Notes: generated by a model from the letters alone, not told the origin. A stretch of 64,000 bases of DNA from Sindora glabra (GCA_020226215.1 CM035233.1:25795150-25859149), one strand, 5' to 3'; shown: positions 10,106 through 22,642, numbered from the stretch's first letter. Translations and numbers: made by a program.

Positions 10106-13100
10106 TGTAATGTACCAAAATTAGATTTTATAAATTTTAATAATAAAGAGTATTTATTCTATTTGGTTAATACTAATGTAAATTTATTTTTGAATTTAGG
10201 GTTCTAGAAAAAAAAATCTATGATAATATTTGAAAGTCATCTATCTTTATATATGATTATTGTCAATGCAAGATTAAGCTAAAATAATTTTTATAGGACA
10301 TTTCTCATAAATTGAGAAATTAATTTTAGAAATTTTGAATACAAAGGTTTATGAAAATAATTTGTTACATTTGATGAATTTTTTTAGGATTGTGAAAATT
10401 TGAAATGAAATTAATTTCATATTATTATTAATTAGAGACTGACTTAAACAATTTTTTATTAAGAATTATGAATAATTTGTTTATAGTTGGTAAATTATTT
10501 TGAAAGCGATAGAGGTTTGAAATGATTATTTTTTTAAAATATAAATACTTCTTGGTGAAGGATTAATAAAATTAGTATGAAAAATATTTGAAATAAAATT
10601 GTTTCTCTTTCTTATGTGGACGACAATTTCTCTCTCATGCTTTCTGAAATTTTAGCGGCTTTTCTCGGGTTCAGCTCCCTCCATGTTGCCTGAATTTTTT
10701 TTCTGTTATTTTTTTTCATATATATATATATATATATTGGTTTCTTTCTTTGGGCTGTCAAAAAATTCTGGACAGCAACAGTTCGTCTTTTTCCGTGCAA
10801 CACTTCACCAACTCAAGCATTTTTTCTTTTATTTTCCTCACTCACCGCCTCCACCTCTTTGGCCGTTCTGTTTGTTTCCTCTTTCCCCACTCTCCCGAGC
10901 TCTCTTTCTTCCCGGATTGGCGTTCTTTCTCTCCAGCCGATCACTACCGCTACTGCTCCTCCTTGTGCGTGCCTCTATTGTGTCTCTCTCTTCTTTGTCG
11001 TTGTGAGACTCGGTCAGGAGACCCTTCGGAAGCATCCAGTCCGGACAGGAGATAGGAACTCCTGTTGCTGCCGACGTTCAGCATTATTACAGTTGGTACC
11101 GCTAGGTCCTTCGTGCTGTGTACTGCCATCCAATGACATACTTTGGTAAAATAAAGGAGCTCCAAGACAGAACCAGCTGGACAGCGACAGCAAGGGTCTT
11201 CGGTCTTGTGCCTTTGCTGGTGCTTCGGCCAGTTTCTGCTGCCGGCAAAGCTCCGGTGAAGATATCCAACATCGGTAAACTAATTTATGTTATAAAAATT
11301 ATATATTTTTGCTGTTGTGGGACTGAGCCAGAAAACCCCATTTTCATATATTAGAAAAGGGTGATGAAGCATTAAAAAAGATATATATATATATATATTT
11401 GGTTCTAAAATGATAAAATGAGATGAATAAAATATAAATAGAACACTTGGTTCATTATTTTAGCAGAAATATGCCTTGATCAAGGAAACTCATTTTGTGT
11501 ATGATTGAAATATTACTGGAGTGTTGCATTTGAAGATTTTATATGATTAGGGGTTAATTTAGAAATTTTCTATGTTCTATTCATATTATTTGAATAGTTG
11601 CTGAAACTTATAAAAATAAAATTTTATGTGTAAAGTGATAAAGGCATGTGTGGGGTGTTATATTCTAATATTTCAAATAAATTACTAACCATTCAAGAAA
11701 ACCTTCAATCATGAAAAGTGTAACTTTGAATATCTCGAATCAGACTATTATGATTAAAGTGATATATATAGGGTCTTCCAATGTTATTAAGTATTAACCA
11801 TTCTATTTGTGTGAGTTTGATTCAAAAATCTTAATAAAATGACATGTTGTTCTAATTTCTGTTAGCTAGTATTCTTAAATATAAGAAGTGTTGATATAGA
11901 ATAATAGCATAGAGTGAATAAATACTTTTTACTGCATTGAGTTTTAATATTTCAACTATATAGTTAAATTTAGGAATATCCACATTTCGATATATTCTTA
12001 GTTTCTTATGATTAACCTAAAGAAAAATAATAAGTTGCATTATGGGAAATTAAATATTATGATTAGACTTGAGATAGTAAATTGTAAAGAAACCAAATAA
12101 AACTGATGTATTTATAAGTTATTCATACAATTTTCGAAATAGGATGAAAAGGAGTTGGGCATAAATACTCCGAACTTCCAAGAACAGTAAAGTATCATCA
12201 CGTGAGTATGTATCTTACCATTAAATTTTTATTTAAATAAAATATGATTTGAATGTTGTAAATTGCATTCTCCCTATGGATAGTGTAGATTTTACATTCA
12301 TGTGTACACTCAATTCCATAATAAGTCCACTTAGTTGTTTGAGTAAATGTGATGAATTAGAGTGTGTAGCAAAAGCATGGCTTCATTATTAGTTATTGAT
12401 TAGTCGACTATGATAGAGTTATGATAAATCATGTCGTGAATGTGTTATATGCTTTGATTACTCGTGATTGTTGAATAGTTGTCTATGTGGGCTTGTATTG
12501 AATTGGGTAATATGAATAGAGTGAAGTTCTAATGAATTGCTACATTGTGAATTGAACCTTTTGAGGCATTGGAAAGTAATGAATTATGCTAGAGTAATGT
12601 TATTGAATATTGTGATCTATGATTGAAGAAATGATATGAAAGTTAGATAGGAAATTCTCGATAGATTATATGAGATGGATATAATATTAATCCAAGACCA
12701 TGATGAGAGATTCCTAACAAACATTTGAAAAATGCATAGATTTGATTTTGAAATCAAAAGACAATCTCATTATAAATTAAAACTATGTTTGTGACTAGAT
12801 GTTACTGCTTGACAAGATTGTTTGTGATTAACCTCTATTGATGATGTAATTGTGAGGATTTATTTGCATTTGAGCCTTAATAGCTATTTGTGAATGTGAC
12901 ACCTACCTGGAATGGATAGTATATGATTTGAATTCTGACAACCTATGATTGTGCTATAAGGAATAAAGTTTAAGTCATGTGCAGGTGAACATTCATTTTA
13001 GGGCATGGTTGCACATATTTCAAGAATTCAGGAAATGGTTTGCCAATGTTTTCTAATTTAGTATATAATTATCTTGCAATTATTATATATAAAATTGATC

Positions 13101-13572
13101 ACTTGTAAGATAATGGTAGGTAACTAAGTTCTCGTAACTCACTTCATTGTAGTTCTAATGTTTTCAAGTTGTAGTGAGCATATTCAAGCTTGATGCATCC
13201 ATGAAAAAATCAAGATCACCTTACAAAGAGATTTGACAATTAGGATCAACATTTGAAATAGATCAGTTGTTGGTCCTTAGTTTGATATGTTGAATCATTT
13301 ATCTATAAATAAATTTAAAATGATGATCTACAATGTGTATGCATATAATTCTATCATAATTGGAAAATACTCACAAGCTTTATACACACCCCTCGAGAAG
13401 AGTCCAAAAAAAGGGAAGACTTTGTTTATTTTTCCGCAAAAACTTAAAATGAAAATTTGAGTTCCTTTGAAATTTGAAAGCTTATGTTAGATAGAAAGAG
13501 TGAAAAATAGTAAAGGTTTATGGAAATCAGTAATGGCATCCATGCTAGTCATGTTCAAGACGAGTCATGACA
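10106..13572 (+). mobile_element. Solo LTR family C with perfect target duplication
   Basis: This 3467-bp insertion starts TGTAATGTACCAAAATTAG, ends CGAGTCATGACA and is flanked on both sides by TAACT (10101-10105 and 13573-13577). It splits LTR A1, whose two halves rejoin in the alignment to copy A2. The TGTAATGTACC start resembles the TGTAACGTCCC start common in plant gypsy LTRs, and no protein domain lies inside, so I read it as a solo LTR. The perfect duplication and the GC-rich core suggest it is the youngest insertion of this nest. Confidence 0.8.
10610..11330 (+). promoter_or_regulatory. GC-rich promoter/leader-like island in LTR C
   Basis: This is the only GC-rich stretch of the window and it keeps many CpG sites. 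An (AT)n run at about 10718-10738 could serve as a TATA region. It is followed by a pyrimidine-rich leader (10740-11000) and a GC-rich segment ending GAAGATATCCAACATCG before GTAAACTAATTT at 11275, which reads like a splice donor followed by AT-rich intron-like DNA. By analogy with LTR promoters I infer a U3/R region. The open frames here (10683-11354, both strands) overlap each other in several frames and look like products of GC-rich composition, not genes. Confidence 0.45.
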
Positions 13573-16294
13573 TAACTCAACTTAACATCCATAATAGCAT
13601 ATATCATTAAATTCTTCATCTTTGATGAGAAAACTCAATAGAACAAAGGAAAGTTGCCCTTCACCTTAAATTATTGATTCTTTAACTTTTCAAAACCTCT
13701 CAAAGCAACAACTTCACTAAAATAAACCAAGTCTTTAGAAATTTTAAAGAGAAAATTTCCATGAAAACTTGAAGAAAATAAGATAAAACCTATGTTACCT
13801 TGTAAGAATTAGGTGGAACTACATAAAAAACCTCTTAGGAACTATTAAAGAATTGAAACCTAGTAGAAAACCCTAGGAAAGCATTCAATTTTGGCTAAAG
13901 AAGATAGAAATATTTGTACAAAATGCCCCCAAAATCCTTATATAAAACCTTATTCTAAGGCTTTTTTCATAAACCACCCTTTTTGTATTTTTTTAATAAA
14001 AATTTTAATGACAAAAAGAACATGCTTGCACAATTTCTTAAGGTTAAAAATAAGAAAATTAATTCCTTAAATCTAATAAAAATCTTCAAAATATAAAGGT
14101 TTAGAAAAGTTTAGTAATAATTGCCCCTAGTTTCTCACTTATTCACTAAATTGCCGTTGGCTTTCTCCACAAGCTTGGGCTTTGTTTTGGACTTTATTTT
14201 TCTAATTTCTAAAATCAAATTTAAGACTAGAAAAGTTGAACTAAATTAGCCCAGTTGAACTAAGATGATTTATTTCAAAATTAAGCCCAATCTCTAGGTT
14301 ATTGGGCTACTCAAGCCCTTAATTTCCTATAAAGCCTTTTTTTTCAAACATAGCATTGGATTTTTAATTATATTTGACCCATATCAATGTCTAATATATT
14401 TTCTGCAAAAATTCTAGTTAGATGTATCTCTAAACTATTTTTACAATATACCTAAACTTGACCTAATTACTTTATTAGATTTTTATTTGGGAGGTTTCTA
14501 GTTAAAATTCCTTCTTCAACTCTCTCTCTTTCTCTCTCTTTAGGTAGTACCAACTAATTCAAACAAAATAAGCAACTAGTTTTTAGTAAAAACTTTGAAA
14601 TTGTAAGTTCCAATTAAAATATCATCTTTGCTTTAAATTTGGTGAAAATTTAAAAATTGGAAATTGAGGTGTTAAATGACATTTTGAAACCTTTTTCATG
14701 CTAAGAACATGTTACATTACTTACTACTTTAATCAAGTAATAAACTATATCAAGAAAATGTCATATTTTCATTAAAAAATTCTAATTTTAATGTAACTTT
14801 TTGTTTAAAATCTAAAAAATTTCTAGCCATCTTTTGAACACTTTAAACATCATTTCTCATCTATCCTTAACCATAGAACAAGTTATACAAGCTACGAAAA
14901 TATTTCACTAATAGAAACCATTTGTAAAAAGTCTATTTGCTACTTGAAACTACTAATTTAAAAATTATTTTTCATCATAATTTCATAAGTTTTCAAAAGT
15001 GATTTTAATTATATTCTTGCTACAAACTTATTGTAAAAATATTTAATATCATTAATTATATAGTTTAAAACATAGTGTAGCAAAATTTTCTTACAAAAAT
15101 AGAATTTTTTTGCAATCAAACAACAAGCAAATGTGAAACTAATAAGCTTGTGTTTCAACAGCATTCTTATCTTCAAACTTGATTTTCATGCATTGTATTA
15201 TCTCAAATTTAACTTAAAACATAGTGTAACATCTTTTAAGTTCAAAAAAAATTTTTGCCCATTTAAGCCAAGAAAATTGTGAGCTTCTTAATGCTTACTT
15301 ACCAAAATTTTCTTTTATTTTCATGTAAAAATCATGGTTTCAAACTTGTCTAATTTTAAGAATCATTTTGAAAACATCTTTCTCAAAACAAATTTCCTCA
15401 AAACCTTTTCTTAAACTTTAAGAAAACATGTTTACAAATAATTCACCATGAGTTTTATAGCTTCAATATCACATATACATATAATATATAAACACCATCA
15501 AGAAATAAAACTAAAAAGAAAAAGAGTGGATCTCTACTTACTCAAGAATGCATGTGATTTTTTATTCATTCACCTAAAATCAAAGTTTAACATTCAAAAT
15601 CACATAGAGTTAGTAAAGAATTTAAAGGAAAGAATCATAGAAAGATTATGAATTTATGAGACTTTTGGACTTATACCTCCTTTAAAAGATGAAAGTGACA
15701 TCTAACTTCAATTATCTCCAAAGAACACTCAAGTAACTAAAGGAAACTCACTCTAAACTAGAAAAAGCTCCTAAGAATTCTCTCTTTCCCATTCCTATCT
15801 TCTCTAGCTGTGGGGCTTCTTGATTTAGTGTGAGAAAGTTTATGTTAAACTCCTATATTTATAGTGTTAGGAAGTGTGAAGCTCAAGTAAGATGACATCA
15901 TCTCCAAATAACAAGATTGCATCATCCTAGTTCCTTTCTAACCACTAAGTGCATAGTTTGGTTGAGCTAAAAATGAGCTAATTGCAATTCAATTCTTAGT
16001 AACACCTTAAGCTCATCTTGAAATAAGTTTATTCAAGAAATATTCTTATTAAAGCATTACACTTAGTATAAAAGCTCATTTGTTGATGATATATGCCTTA
16101 GAATATTTTTACTATAAATTCCTTAGAATATTCCTTTGCTTGGTGACCAAGTTCTCTATTAAAATATTATATTTTTACCACCTCTTTTCCTTTCAATTAA
16201 CTAAAATTATGGAATTTACTTTGCAATTACTAATGTACATTATCTGACTTAGTTCAATCAATTCATGCCTACTAGGTTTCTATTGAATATTATA

Positions 16295-17774
16295 ATACCA
16301 CTTGCCCAAAGTTTACTATGTATGTGATGCTTGTTATTTCACACTAAAAATTATTATTGAACTTACTCAAACACATTGTAAGGGTGAGTCTTGGTTGAAC
16401 TCAAGGAAACAAAAGTTAATTGATAAAGACAAAATGAAAAATAAGAGTATTATCAATAGTAATCTAAATTAAATAACTAAAAATAGAATTGAATTGGAAC
16501 TAGCAATATATGAAATTCTAGTCTAACAAAAATCACACTTCAATTCTCTAATTTATTCTTAACACTTAATGAATTTACTCATAATCAAATTACTTAACCT
16601 ATGAATAACATGAAGCTGGTAGTAAACATACAAAGTTCTTAATGATGATTAATCTAAAACAAGAGCCTAAATTAACCTCTCATTACTTATTCATTTCCAG
16701 AAACATGTTTAAATCTAACCAATGATAACATTGAACATCAAGGCCAAGGTTAAGACTAAATCAATAACTTAACATGTGAAAATTGTTAATTTTTCCTTTT
16801 TTCTATTAAACTAATAATTCACCCATACATCAAATCACCACCATAACTAATCCATATGCAATAATTAATTGCAACCAATCATTTAGCTATTGATTATAAT
16901 AGATAATAAACTAATTACCTAAGTAATCATTTATAATAAGAAGAAAAATATGAGATAATTAAATTAAAAGTAAAATTTAGGTAAAGTCTTAAAATCCAAA
17001 TAAATTAGAATGCTAATCCCTTGAATAGATGTAGAAAATTAGCCACCCAAGATGGATTACAAAAGAAACTCCTAATGTATTACCTATAGAGGAATAAAAC
17101 CTAATTATGTTTGACTTCTTTAAGAGGAAAACCTACTAAGCTAACTTAGTATGTCTCTTAAAGTCATAATGAGTAAGGTCTTGCTTTGCTTAATTTGGAG
17201 TCCTAGAACCTAATTTACAAATCAAATTACTATAAAAGTTATAGTAGTAAGTTCTTATAGGTTAACTTTTATCTAATATTTGATCATCAAAGCAGTGTAT
17301 TTGCACTAATCCTAAAAATGAAAGTTGTTAGGATGGATTTTAGATGAATTGAGAACTAGTTTTACTTATTTTGACTCTTGGAGCTATAGACATGGCTTAA
17401 AAATTAAGACTACGTTAAACTAGATAATAATATTAAATCTTCTTCTCAGCTAAATATGAAACTTACAATGTCTAAATTGTGTTTCAACCAAAACATGAAA
17501 GTTTTAAATATTCCTCTTAACTTTCTAAACCTATAAATATTAGCCAAATAAAATCTCTAAAACGTAATTTATAGCTATAAACTTGAAATAGCATTAAAAT
17601 CTAGCATTGACCAAATAATTCAATAATATTGCAAAATCATGATCTAATCACAATACAAGGTCAAATTCACTAAATTAACAACATGTAACACTTCAAGAGG
17701 CATAAAATCGGTTAAGATAATATATATAATATTTTTCACATTAATAAGTTTTTTTATAATGCTAAAAATGGTTA
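16295..17774. other. AT-rich stretch, nothing recognised
   Basis: No open frame or transposon terminus can be supported. The composition (long TAATTAA runs, few GC islands) is like the surrounding decayed repeats, and it may be an old LTR fragment not represented elsewhere in the window. Confidence 0.4.
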
Positions 17775-18222
17775 CATTATTACAAAATTACTAGTAGACA
17801 TCAACAAATAGATATCAATTTTCATTATTACTAATGTCTATTTTAGGGTAGTGGTATTTTTAAAACTATTTGAAAATTTAAGATAATAGATATTAATTAT
17901 AAATGATGTCAGTTTAGATGTGATGTCATTTTTGAAATTATTGGTAAAATTATGACATCAATTCTCTGCTTAACTAACATCTAAAATTAACCCTTGAAAA
18001 TGAAGGACATCAATTTTCCACATGATTATCATGTAAAAGGCATTTTTAGTGTCTCAAAGGAGATATAAATGTTTATACATCAATTTTAGATGACATGAAA
18101 TCAATAAGTATGGCAATTGCCAATTTATTTTGAAAATAGTGATAAATAAGACATTGATTTTGCATGAATAACCATTGTCCATTATTTTTCATATTACTTG
18201 CAAAATTTTGGCATATTAGAAA

Positions 18223-18402
18223 AACCCACCCATTTTTGTTGTACATTTAGAAATGCTTCAAATCTTATAGGAGCATCCTATCCAACCACAATTATCCTTT
18301 TCTCTTAACCCTAAATATACAACAAGGATGGATATGATGGATAGGATGCTCTTATAAGAATTGAAGCATTTCTAAATTTTCAACAAGGATAGGTGTGTTG
18401 TC
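18223..18402 (+). repeat. Foldback hairpin, D2 unit 1
   Basis: The left arm (18223-18288) and right arm (18335-18402) pair over about 65 bp with a loop of about 46 bp. The inner 36 bp are almost perfect: AGGAGCATCCTATCCA faces TGGATAGGATGCTCTT, and AGAAATGCTTCAAA faces ATTGAAGCATTTCT. It is the best conserved hairpin of the family. Confidence 0.75.
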
Positions 18403-19158
18403 CTTTTATTCCTATCAATACTCTAAAGCAAGGAATGAATGGTTAATATCTTCAAAATCTTGTAGAACATTTTAACTTGAGGAAAACAAAATTATCTTTC
18501 TTTAACATATGAGAATTTACAACAAGGACTTCAATTTAAGGCATAAATTTAAATGCATACTATGATTATATTATAAATATATATTAATGATCTAATGTAA
18601 TTTTTGTATAGGTAGTTTTATGGAATACATATAGATGCAATGATTTGGAAAGAAATAAAATATTAGAATAAGTTTACAAAATTATTTTTCTTTTTTCTCA
18701 TCTATTTGTGCTTTCATAATAAATTATTAAATGACAATTAAATTTTACAATTAGTTTATATATTTGACATTTGGTTTACAAAGTGTACTGAATAAAGGAT
18801 ATCAAAATGTAAATAGCTTTCAATATAAATTTGTAATTTAATCATAGATTAAGATGTTGGTTGTTAACAAAATCAATGTCTAAAGGTATTCCAAAAACCT
18901 ATGAAATTGATTTTATAAATACTTAATGTCTAAAAGTATTCCATCAAACTAAGGCATTTTAAAAGTTTCACTATAGAAAGATTACACATCTTTTTTGTAC
19001 GTAACCAATTTTTAATGACATGGTAACTATCAGCTTTCTCAAAAAGGAGCATGATTAAGATATTGATTTTGTTAAAATAATTGTTGTCTAAGATTTTTTA
19101 GATTGCCAATAAATTTAGCTTTCACTCTCCATTTGAGAGGTCTTAGCAATACTTTTGC

Positions 19159-19362
19159 CTTCATTAGGTTGAAAGTTTGGGTGGAAGAATCGAATTGGTT
19201 ATCTATTCTTGTAGTACATTTTGAAATGTTATTATTTAACTTCAATCATCTCATCCATTCTATAATATCAAGCAATGGATAGAATGGTTGAAGTAGATTG
19301 ATAGCCCTCCAAAATGTGCTAAATGAATATAATTCCATTCAAACTCTACAATTAATAATGGA
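19159..19362 (+). repeat. Foldback hairpin, D2 unit 2
   Basis: The arms 19159-19259 and 19274-19362 are complementary with several gaps, with a short loop near 19260-19273. TCAATCATCTCATCCATT faces AATGGATAGAATGGTTGA, and GTAGTACATTTTG faces CAAAATGTGCTAA. The left arm shares GTACATTT.GAAATG with unit 1, so the hairpins descend from one ancestor. Confidence 0.65.
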
Positions 19363-20379
19363 GGCTAATATATCATGGATATCTCTAAAATGTTTGTTGA
19401 ATGCTTATAAATATGAAGTGAAATAAAGCTTTATTTAACATATGATAATCTACCTCAAGGATATATATACAAATGTTTGTAAATTTAGTTTAGGTATGTA
19501 TTAAATTGTAAAACATATTAATTTTGATATTATGTTGTAGTTTTAGTGTAGTTTTTGTGATCATTTTGATATGCTAATATATATGCAATAAGATTTGGGA
19601 AGTAAAAAAATGTCAAAATAAAATTTCAAAATTATTTGTTTCTTTTTTCAATTATATGTACTTTTAGAAATTAATAAATGATAATTAAATGATATATATA
19701 TAATAAGTTAAAAAAATAAAATTTTATGCTAAATTTGTATAATTAATGTTTGGATTACATAGTTTACCAAATAAAAGATACTGAAACACAAATAAGTTTC
19801 TGTTTAAAATAGATAAAAGAACTTTCTCTTTATATTTTTAATTTTAATGCATAATACAACATCAGTTTCCTTAGATGACTAACATTTAAATACCTTATAA
19901 TGTTAATTATTTGTGAAAACAAATGTTTAAAGATATTCCAATCATCTCTATTGAAGAAATCACAAACTTTGACATATTAGTTTCTGACTTAGTCGACATT
20001 TAAATGGATGGCATCTATGAGTTTACAAAAAAAACATATGAAAACTTGAGACATTGATTTTAGACTTAATCGACTTATAAGTGGAGTTCATATACTAGCT
20101 TATAGTAAATTGCAAATTTTTAAGGCACTAATTTTGTAAATAACCATCATCTAAGGTTATTTCAATCATCATGAAAATTTATATAAAAAATTTACGTATC
20201 AATTAAGTACTTAACTAACATATTAAGTTATGGCAATTACCATTTTCTTAAAATGACTAAACCTAAGATGTCAGTTTTTTATTAATAACTAATGTCTAAG
20301 GTTTTGCATATGGCTTAAAAATTTATATAAGAATTTTGCTTTTCCTATCAATTTGAAACATTTTGATGATGCCTTAACC

Positions 20380-20583
20380 TCCATTATCTAATTTAAGAAT
20401 TCAAGTTTAATAGCTCACCTTCTATTTCAAAAAGCACCTTTAGGGATATTGCAAATCTGGTTGAAAGACTTGTTTACTTTAATATCTGTGTCTTCACATT
20501 TAGAGATATATCTCTAAATGCACTTTTTAAGATGGAAGGTGAGCTATCTTTGCATTCCCTCTAGACTCTTAAGTTAGTAATGA
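20380..20583 (+). repeat. Foldback hairpin, D2 unit 3
   Basis: The arms 20380-20449 and 20505-20583 pair, with a near-perfect inner 37 bp: GCTCACCTTCTATTTCAAAA faces TTTTTAAGATGGAAGGTGAGC. The outer right arm (AGGTGAGCTATC...GTTAGTAATGAA) is itself duplicated directly after it (20608-20655). The arm sequence TAGCTCACCTTC is shared with copy D3, and a diverged form with D1. Confidence 0.75.
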
Positions 20584-21437
20584 AGGGAAATATGTTGGTG
20601 AGATCGAAGGTGAGCTATCATTGTATTTAATCCAAACTCTTATGTTAGTAATGAAAGCAAATGTATTACCTAGATTTAGTAATGTTGAATATGATGACCT
20701 ATACTTTTTAACTTAGAAGCCCTCAAGTAATATGAAAAAAAGTGTAATTCTTCATTAAAATCAAAATCACAGGATACCCTTTATTCTTTTTCATTGTAAG
20801 GATAACACAAATTTGTGTAGGGACTCCGTATAATGGAATTACAAGTAGAGGATAATTCCAAATGTGTATTGTCATTCTTTAGTGTATGTTTTTTTATAAA
20901 TGATAAGTTTGTTATTCATTATAAATTATAGTGCTTTCAGTGTATATGTTAATGTAATGTTATAGGAATAAATAAGATTGTAAAACATATCTTCATAATA
21001 GATTGTCTCCTTTCTCATTTCTTTCTACATTTACATTCACTTTGTTGCTTTTTGTATCTATTTAATTGCATAAGAAAAATGATGTAATGCAGAAAAAAAT
21101 TTTAGTGTTATCAATTTCACTTAAAGTAAGTTAAATTAAAAAATATTAATTAATTCAAAAAATAATATCATTGTTTCTATGAAGTTTATACTTAATTTTT
21201 AAATTTGTTGTTTCAAAATGTATGGAAAAAGTTCCTTAAAAAGGAGAAATTAGTTTTTTTTAACATAATCGACATTGAAGTATTACAGTGTCAATTTTTA
21301 TTTAATAATCAATATTAAAAATAATTTAATAGGATGATATTATCTTACTATAAATGACAATTTTTTTGGACTTAACTAATGTTTAACTTTTTACTCAGTT
21401 TACATGAGCTACCTTAATATGTCAGTGCTTTTTAGTG

Positions 21438-21959
21438 ATTGATGTGGAAACTTTTACTTCTAATGTGCTTGAAAAATAAAAAGAGTAAAGCACGACATGA
21501 CTTAAAAATGAAAAGAGTAAAGCACTAATGCCATTTGCTAATATCATCTTGATTCTTTTCCAATCTTAAAATGATTCATATCTAACAAGATATGCTCACT
21601 TTTCATCCTTAAGAAGATTTTCTATCATTTTTGTGATTATCCTTACCAATTATTTTGTAGAATTGAAACTTTGCTAGCTGATCACTGGATGTGTAAGTTT
21701 AGTGCTCCTTGAAAAAACACATAATATAAATGCAAAGAGTTTTTTAGTTTTTGTGTTTATTCTTGCAATTTTGTTTCTAGTTTGATATAGCTTTTACTTA
21801 CTTGTACAAGTAAAAGATTTATGTCATTTATTTTCTTTGGCATTCGATAATATTATCTATTATTTATTATATAAAATATGTAATATCATACATCAAATTT
21901 TAAGGAATACTTATTATATTTGTAGGCATTAGGTTCAAGAGTGCTTTTATAGATAGTGG
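21438..21959. other. AT-rich stretch with a short direct repeat
   Basis: Apart from a roughly 32-bp direct repeat (AAAGAGTAAAGCAC at about 21480 and 21517) nothing is recognised. Confidence 0.4.
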
Positions 21960-22300
21960 AAATCTCATATACTAAGCAATGAGTATCAAGATAAATTTAG
22001 AGAATTAGACATATTTGATTAGGATATTGGATATAACCTTTTATTGTTTTTAAACTTTTATTATTTGATTTATTCTTTAAAATTATTGAAGTGTCATAAG
22101 AACTATTACTTTTTATTTTTGGTTAAGGTATTCTGTATATATTGAGGGATGAGTGTCAAGATAGATTTAACAAAGTAGAAATATCTGATTAAGGTATTGG
22201 ATATAATCTTTCATTATTTTTAAAATTTTATTATTTAATTTATTCTTTAAAATTTTTAAAGTGTCATAAGAGCTATTGGTTTTTATTTTTGGTTAAGAGG
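21960..22300. repeat. 170-bp tandem duplication
   Basis: Two direct copies with an offset of 170 bp share ATGAGT.TCAAGATA, ATATTGGATATAA, TTATTCTTTAAAAT and AAGTGTCATAAGA.CTATT in the same order. They are non-coding. The length is in the range of plant satellite monomers, but only two copies are present. Confidence 0.75.
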
Positions 22301-22379
22301 TTCTATAAGGAGGAATGCATCAGGGCCAAGAAAGGAAGAACAAAGGGAATGAGTTAGCATTCAGAAAGGCACAACATGC

Positions 22380-22642
22380 CATGCCATATCAATTATTTAG
22401 AAAATCTAAAGTAATATTACAGAAATTACACATTCAATTTTTTAATCAAAAACTAATGTGTAATGTAATTTCTTGTAATAATTGAAATGAAACAGTGTTA
22501 GTTGTTTTTAATATAATAACTAATAGTATTATAATTTTTAACAATGCTTATAGGCCAAATGTTAAAATTAATATATAATGACACTCGATAAGACATTAGA
22601 TAAAAATTGATATGTAACTTTATTTGCAATTTTGTTATGATG
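22380..22642 (+). mobile_element. CACTA-like right end, family I copy 2
   Basis: It matches 5690-5933 in order, including CTAAAGTAATATTACAGAAA, AATGTGTAATGTAATTTCTT and the terminal TTTGCAATTTTGTTATGATG (a decayed ...TTTTGTAGTAGTG end). It is non-coding. The left border is not found. Confidence 0.5.

Larger units (their letters stand above)
7933..14681 (-). mobile_element. Solo gypsy LTR family A, copy A1 (minus strand)
   Basis: The left end TGTCACGGCC and right end AAATGACA are the inverted TG...CA ends of a minus-strand LTR. It is flanked by TTTTA (7928-7932) and TTTTG (14682-14686), a near-perfect 5-bp target duplication within LTR B1. Without LTR C and its TSD it is about 3.3 kb, close to copy A2 (3053 bp). 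It matches A2 and A3 along its length, for example the CCAACCCTTACCACTCC block near 8960 and AGTTGCCCTTCACCTT near 13650. There is no internal region, so it is a solo LTR. Confidence 0.8.
6146..16294 (-). mobile_element. Gypsy LTR family B, copy B1 (partial, nested)
   Basis: The outer parts (6146-7932 and 14687-16294) align in order with the two LTRs of the complete gypsy element at 46558-61498. Shared landmarks include AATGCATTAGAATA, CCATGTGACTT, CACAAGGTCTCATATCA and TTTATAGTGTTAGGAAG. The first roughly 970 bp of the plus-strand reading is missing, so the copy is truncated at its left side. The right border GAATATTATA corresponds to the usual ...GGTATTACA LTR end after C-to-T decay. It is interrupted by a 411-bp insertion (6336-6746) and by LTR A1. 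Confidence 0.75.
17775..21437 (+). mobile_element. CACTA-like block with three tandem foldback units (D2)
   Basis: The left end CATTATTACAAAATTACTAG and right end GTGCTTTTTAGTG resemble decayed CACTACTACAAAA termini. Subterminal pairs such as GACATCAATT..AACTAACATC occur near both ends and between units. Inside are three diverged tandem units (about 18.2-19.1, 19.1-20.3 and 20.3-21.3 kb). Units 1 and 2 align closely around 18580-18830 and 19540-19800: both have a TTTCTTTTTTC run, then TTTGG or GTTTGG before TTACA.AGT, then an AAAGGATATC or AAAGATACTG motif. Each unit has one long foldback. No transposase or other protein is visible. The flanking triplets (TTA left, ATT right) do not match, so the exact ends are uncertain. 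Confidence 0.55.

Noticed and set aside
10683..11354. Cluster of overlapping frames on both strands in the GC-rich island
   Set aside because: Frames overlap in several phases, read as S/L/P-rich translation of pyrimidine runs, and the region lies inside a solo LTR with a perfect target duplication. It is better explained as LTR promoter and leader.
15448..15651. 67-codon frame with K/I-rich sequence
   Set aside because: It lies in the body of LTR B1; the matching segments of B2, B3 and B4 do not keep the frame open.
18223..20583. Calling the three hairpins miRNA genes
   Set aside because: The structure alone fits, but no mature sequence, expression or target evidence exists in the window, and transposon foldbacks give the same shape. 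They are reported as foldback repeats and as a finding.
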